Made by a program: the position numbers and the translations under genes
The notes under the pieces: model-generated
The model's database searches: none
Seen by the model: the letters and a program-made list of their open reading frames with translations, nothing else
Told to the model about the DNA's origin: nothing
Shown: positions 6,457 to 7,480 of the stretch, piece after piece
How positions within the stretch are numbered: position 1 is the stretch's first letter
Layout of the letters: every line of letters starts with the position of its first letter
Assembly (NCBI GenBank): GCA_016287555.1
Contig: JAEFAK010000084.1
Coordinates: forward strand, 1 to 7,480
DNA length: 7,480 bases
From: Oscillospiraceae bacterium
Lineage (GTDB): Bacteria > Bacillota > Clostridia > Oscillospirales > Oscillospiraceae
Direction: 5' to 3'

Positions 6457-6498
6457 ATTCTTCCTTCCCTTTCTGTTTTCCTTCCTGTTTTCTTCCTG
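6457..6498 (-). promoter_or_regulatory. Purine-rich repetitive leader of the URO-D gene
   Basis: From the predicted transcription start (about 6498) to the ATG, the minus strand is almost all purine apart from a few C and T bases. It contains three imperfect tandem copies of a unit resembling CAGGAAGGAAAA. Each copy carries a Shine-Dalgarno-like GGAAG or AAGGA, and only the last is correctly spaced from the ATG. It would be an unstructured leader that may act as a ribosome standby or translational enhancer. That role is inference. Confidence 0.45.
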
Positions 6499-6504
6499 CC
6501 TTTT

Positions 6505-6533
6505 ATTTTATCACCCGCATGGGCGATATGCAA
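6505..6533 (-). promoter_or_regulatory. Predicted sigma-A-type promoter of the URO-D gene
   Basis: On the minus strand the -35 is TTGCAT (6533-6528), the spacer is exactly 17 bp, and the -10 is TAAAAT (6510-6505) with a TG extension (TGATAAAAT). The expected start is near 6498, leaving a leader of about 42 nt. It closely resembles the predicted uppP promoter in its -35 (TTGCA core), TAAAAT -10 and TG extension, which supports both. Confidence 0.65.
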
Positions 6534-6541
6534 TTATCGCC
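6522..6541. promoter_or_regulatory. Operator-like palindrome over the -35 box of the URO-D gene
   Basis: GGCGATA (6522-6528) and TATCGCC (6535-6541) are perfect inverted 7-mers around a 6-bp centre, making a 20-bp site. The centre coincides with the -35 hexamer, so a dimeric regulator bound here would block RNA polymerase. No regulator gene is next to it in the window. I do not recognise it as the site of a known family. Confidence 0.5.
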
Positions 6542-6568
6542 GGCTTTTCCCCTTTTCGGATATGGCAA

Positions 6569-6602
6569 AGCGCCCCCTCCGCGGCTTTGCGGAAGGGGCG
6601 CT
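6569..6602 (-). terminator. GC-rich hairpin after the M18 aminopeptidase gene
   Basis: Bases 6569-6582 pair with 6589-6602: 14 positions with one mismatch, rich in GC, around a six-base loop (GGCTTT on the plus strand). It begins 9 nt after the aminopeptidase stop codon (TAA, 6614-6612), which suits a terminator. The sequence following on the minus strand is TTGCCATATCC, a poor U tract, so termination may be partial or the hairpin may mainly protect the mRNA 3' end. Confidence 0.6.
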
Positions 6603-6611
6603 CAGGCTCTG

Positions 6612-7480
6612 TTATTCGCAGTCGTAGAGGGCGCGCATGCCCTTGTAGGTCATGTAGGCGTCGGCCTTGGAGATTATCTCGAAGGGCGCGTGCATGCTTA
6701 TGACGGGGACGCCCGCGTCTATCGTGTCGATATTGCGGACTGCCGTGAACATCGCGACCGTCCCTCCGCCGCCGGCGTCGACCTTGCCGAGCTCGGCGAG
6801 CTGCCAGACCACGCCCGCCTTCGCGAACATCGTGCGCACGCGGGAGACGACCTCGGCGGAGGCGTCGGACGCGCCGGATTTGCCGCGCGAGCCGGTGAAC
6901 TTGACGATGCCGAGCCCGTGGTTGAGCTGGGCTGCGTTGCGCTTTTCGGAGACGGAGGCGTAGTTCGGGTCGAACGCGTTGCACACGTCGGCCGAGAGGC
7001 AGAAGGACCTTGCATAGCAGTCATAGAGCCTCGTATCTCCGCAGAGGGAATCCATGAAGCGGTCGAACGCCTCGGACTGCATGCCCGTCACGCCCGTGCT
7101 GCCGACCTCCTCCTTATCCACGAGAAGGCATACGGCCGTCCTTACCGGGCGCTCGAGGTCGAGTATGGCGGCGAGCTCGGCATAGGCGCAGACCCTGTCG
7201 TCGTGGCCGTAGCCGCCGACGAGGGAGCGGTCGAAGCCGATATCCACGACGTCGAACGCGGGGACGGCCATGAGCTCGGCGGAGAGGAAATCCTCCTCTA
7301 TTATCCCGTATTTCTCGTTGAGGAGCTTCATTATCGCGAGCTTGACCCTGTCCTCGCCCTTTTCCGGATCGGGGCGGGTGCCGATGATGATGTTGAGATC
7401 CTCGCCGGTGAAGCCCTCGGCGAGGGACTTTTTCATCTGCCCGGCGGCGAGATGCGGAAGCAGGTCCGAGATGCAGAAGC
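6612..7480 (-). CDS. M18 family metallo-aminopeptidase (5' end outside the window)
   Basis: The frame is open to the window edge, giving 288 residues of the C-terminal part of a protein that is usually about 430-470 residues. Residues 1-14 (FCISDLLPHLAAGQ) continue the M18 conserved ISDLLPHL block, so the Met at 7436 is internal and not the start. Catalytic features are present in order: GHDDR (about 91-95), whose Asp bridges the two zinc ions; DKEEVGS (121-127), with the general base and a zinc-binding Glu; SADV (162-165), with a zinc Asp; a VDAGGGGT turn (233-240); and SMHAPFE (261-267), with the last zinc His. The first zinc His lies upstream, outside the window. These enzymes are cytoplasmic and remove N-terminal residues, typically acidic or hydrophobic, from peptides. 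Nothing suggests decay. Clostridial relatives are annotated apeA or apeB. A hairpin follows the stop. Confidence 0.93.
   Translation of the reverse strand, partial: FCISDLLPHLAAGQMKKSLAEGFTGEDLNIIIGTRPDPEKGEDRVKLAIMKLLNEKYGIIEEDFLSAELMAVPAFDVVDIGFDRSLVGGYGHDDRVCAYAELAAILDLERPVRTAVCLLVDKEEVGSTGVTGMQSEAFDRFMDSLCGDTRLYDCYARSFCLSADVCNAFDPNYASVSEKRNAAQLNHGLGIVKFTGSRGKSGASDASAEVVSRVRTMFAKAGVVWQLAELGKVDAGGGGTVAMFTAVRNIDTIDAGVPVISMHAPFEIISKADAYMTYKGMRALYDCE

Noticed and set aside
7434..7436. ATG at 7436 as the start of the aminopeptidase
   Set aside because: The frame stays open upstream and encodes ISDLLPHL, a conserved internal block of M18 enzymes, so the gene is cut by the window edge.

Overview
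The window looks like chromosomal DNA of a GC-rich member of the Clostridia, probably a gut-type Oscillospirales or related lineage. This rests on protein character: an FtsK/SpoIIIE with a four-helix N-terminus, a Firmicutes-type ECF sigma factor whose partner begins MKEKRILNA, a clostridial-style M18 aminopeptidase and a short URO-D methyltransferase-like protein. The genus cannot be read from the sequence. All recognised genes lie on the minus strand, so transcription runs right to left.

Layout from right to left (the order of transcription). The 3' two thirds of an M18 metallo-aminopeptidase (6612 to the window end) is followed by a GC-rich hairpin (6569-6602). A 155-bp gap (6457-6611) carries that hairpin, a sigma-A-like promoter with a palindrome over its -35 box, and a purine-rich leader. 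It serves an orphan URO-D/MtaA-like protein (5371-6456). A 144-bp gap (5227-5370) holds a second promoter flanked by a 13-bp inverted repeat. Then comes a tight cluster: undecaprenyl-diphosphatase uppP, 29 bp, DNA translocase ftsK with a TTG start, 21 bp, and a GNAT acetyltransferase. The 226-bp gap at 718-943 ends the cluster with a strong hairpin and contains other possible RNA structure. The left edge holds a lower-GC ECF sigma factor overlapping, by ATGA, a membrane-anchored partner cut by the window edge.

How the genes relate. uppP (recycling of the lipid carrier for wall synthesis) and ftsK (chromosome pumping at the septum) both serve envelope growth and division and are probably co-transcribed with the GNAT gene. 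The sigma/partner pair is a self-contained signalling module of different base composition. The aminopeptidase and the URO-D protein appear to be separate transcription units.

I found no RNA gene, CRISPR array, insertion sequence, phage gene or att site. I see no convincing undescribed system. The items most worth checking are the palindrome at the URO-D promoter, the apparently altered metal site of the URO-D protein, the compositional break at the sigma module, and the structured 718-943 gap.
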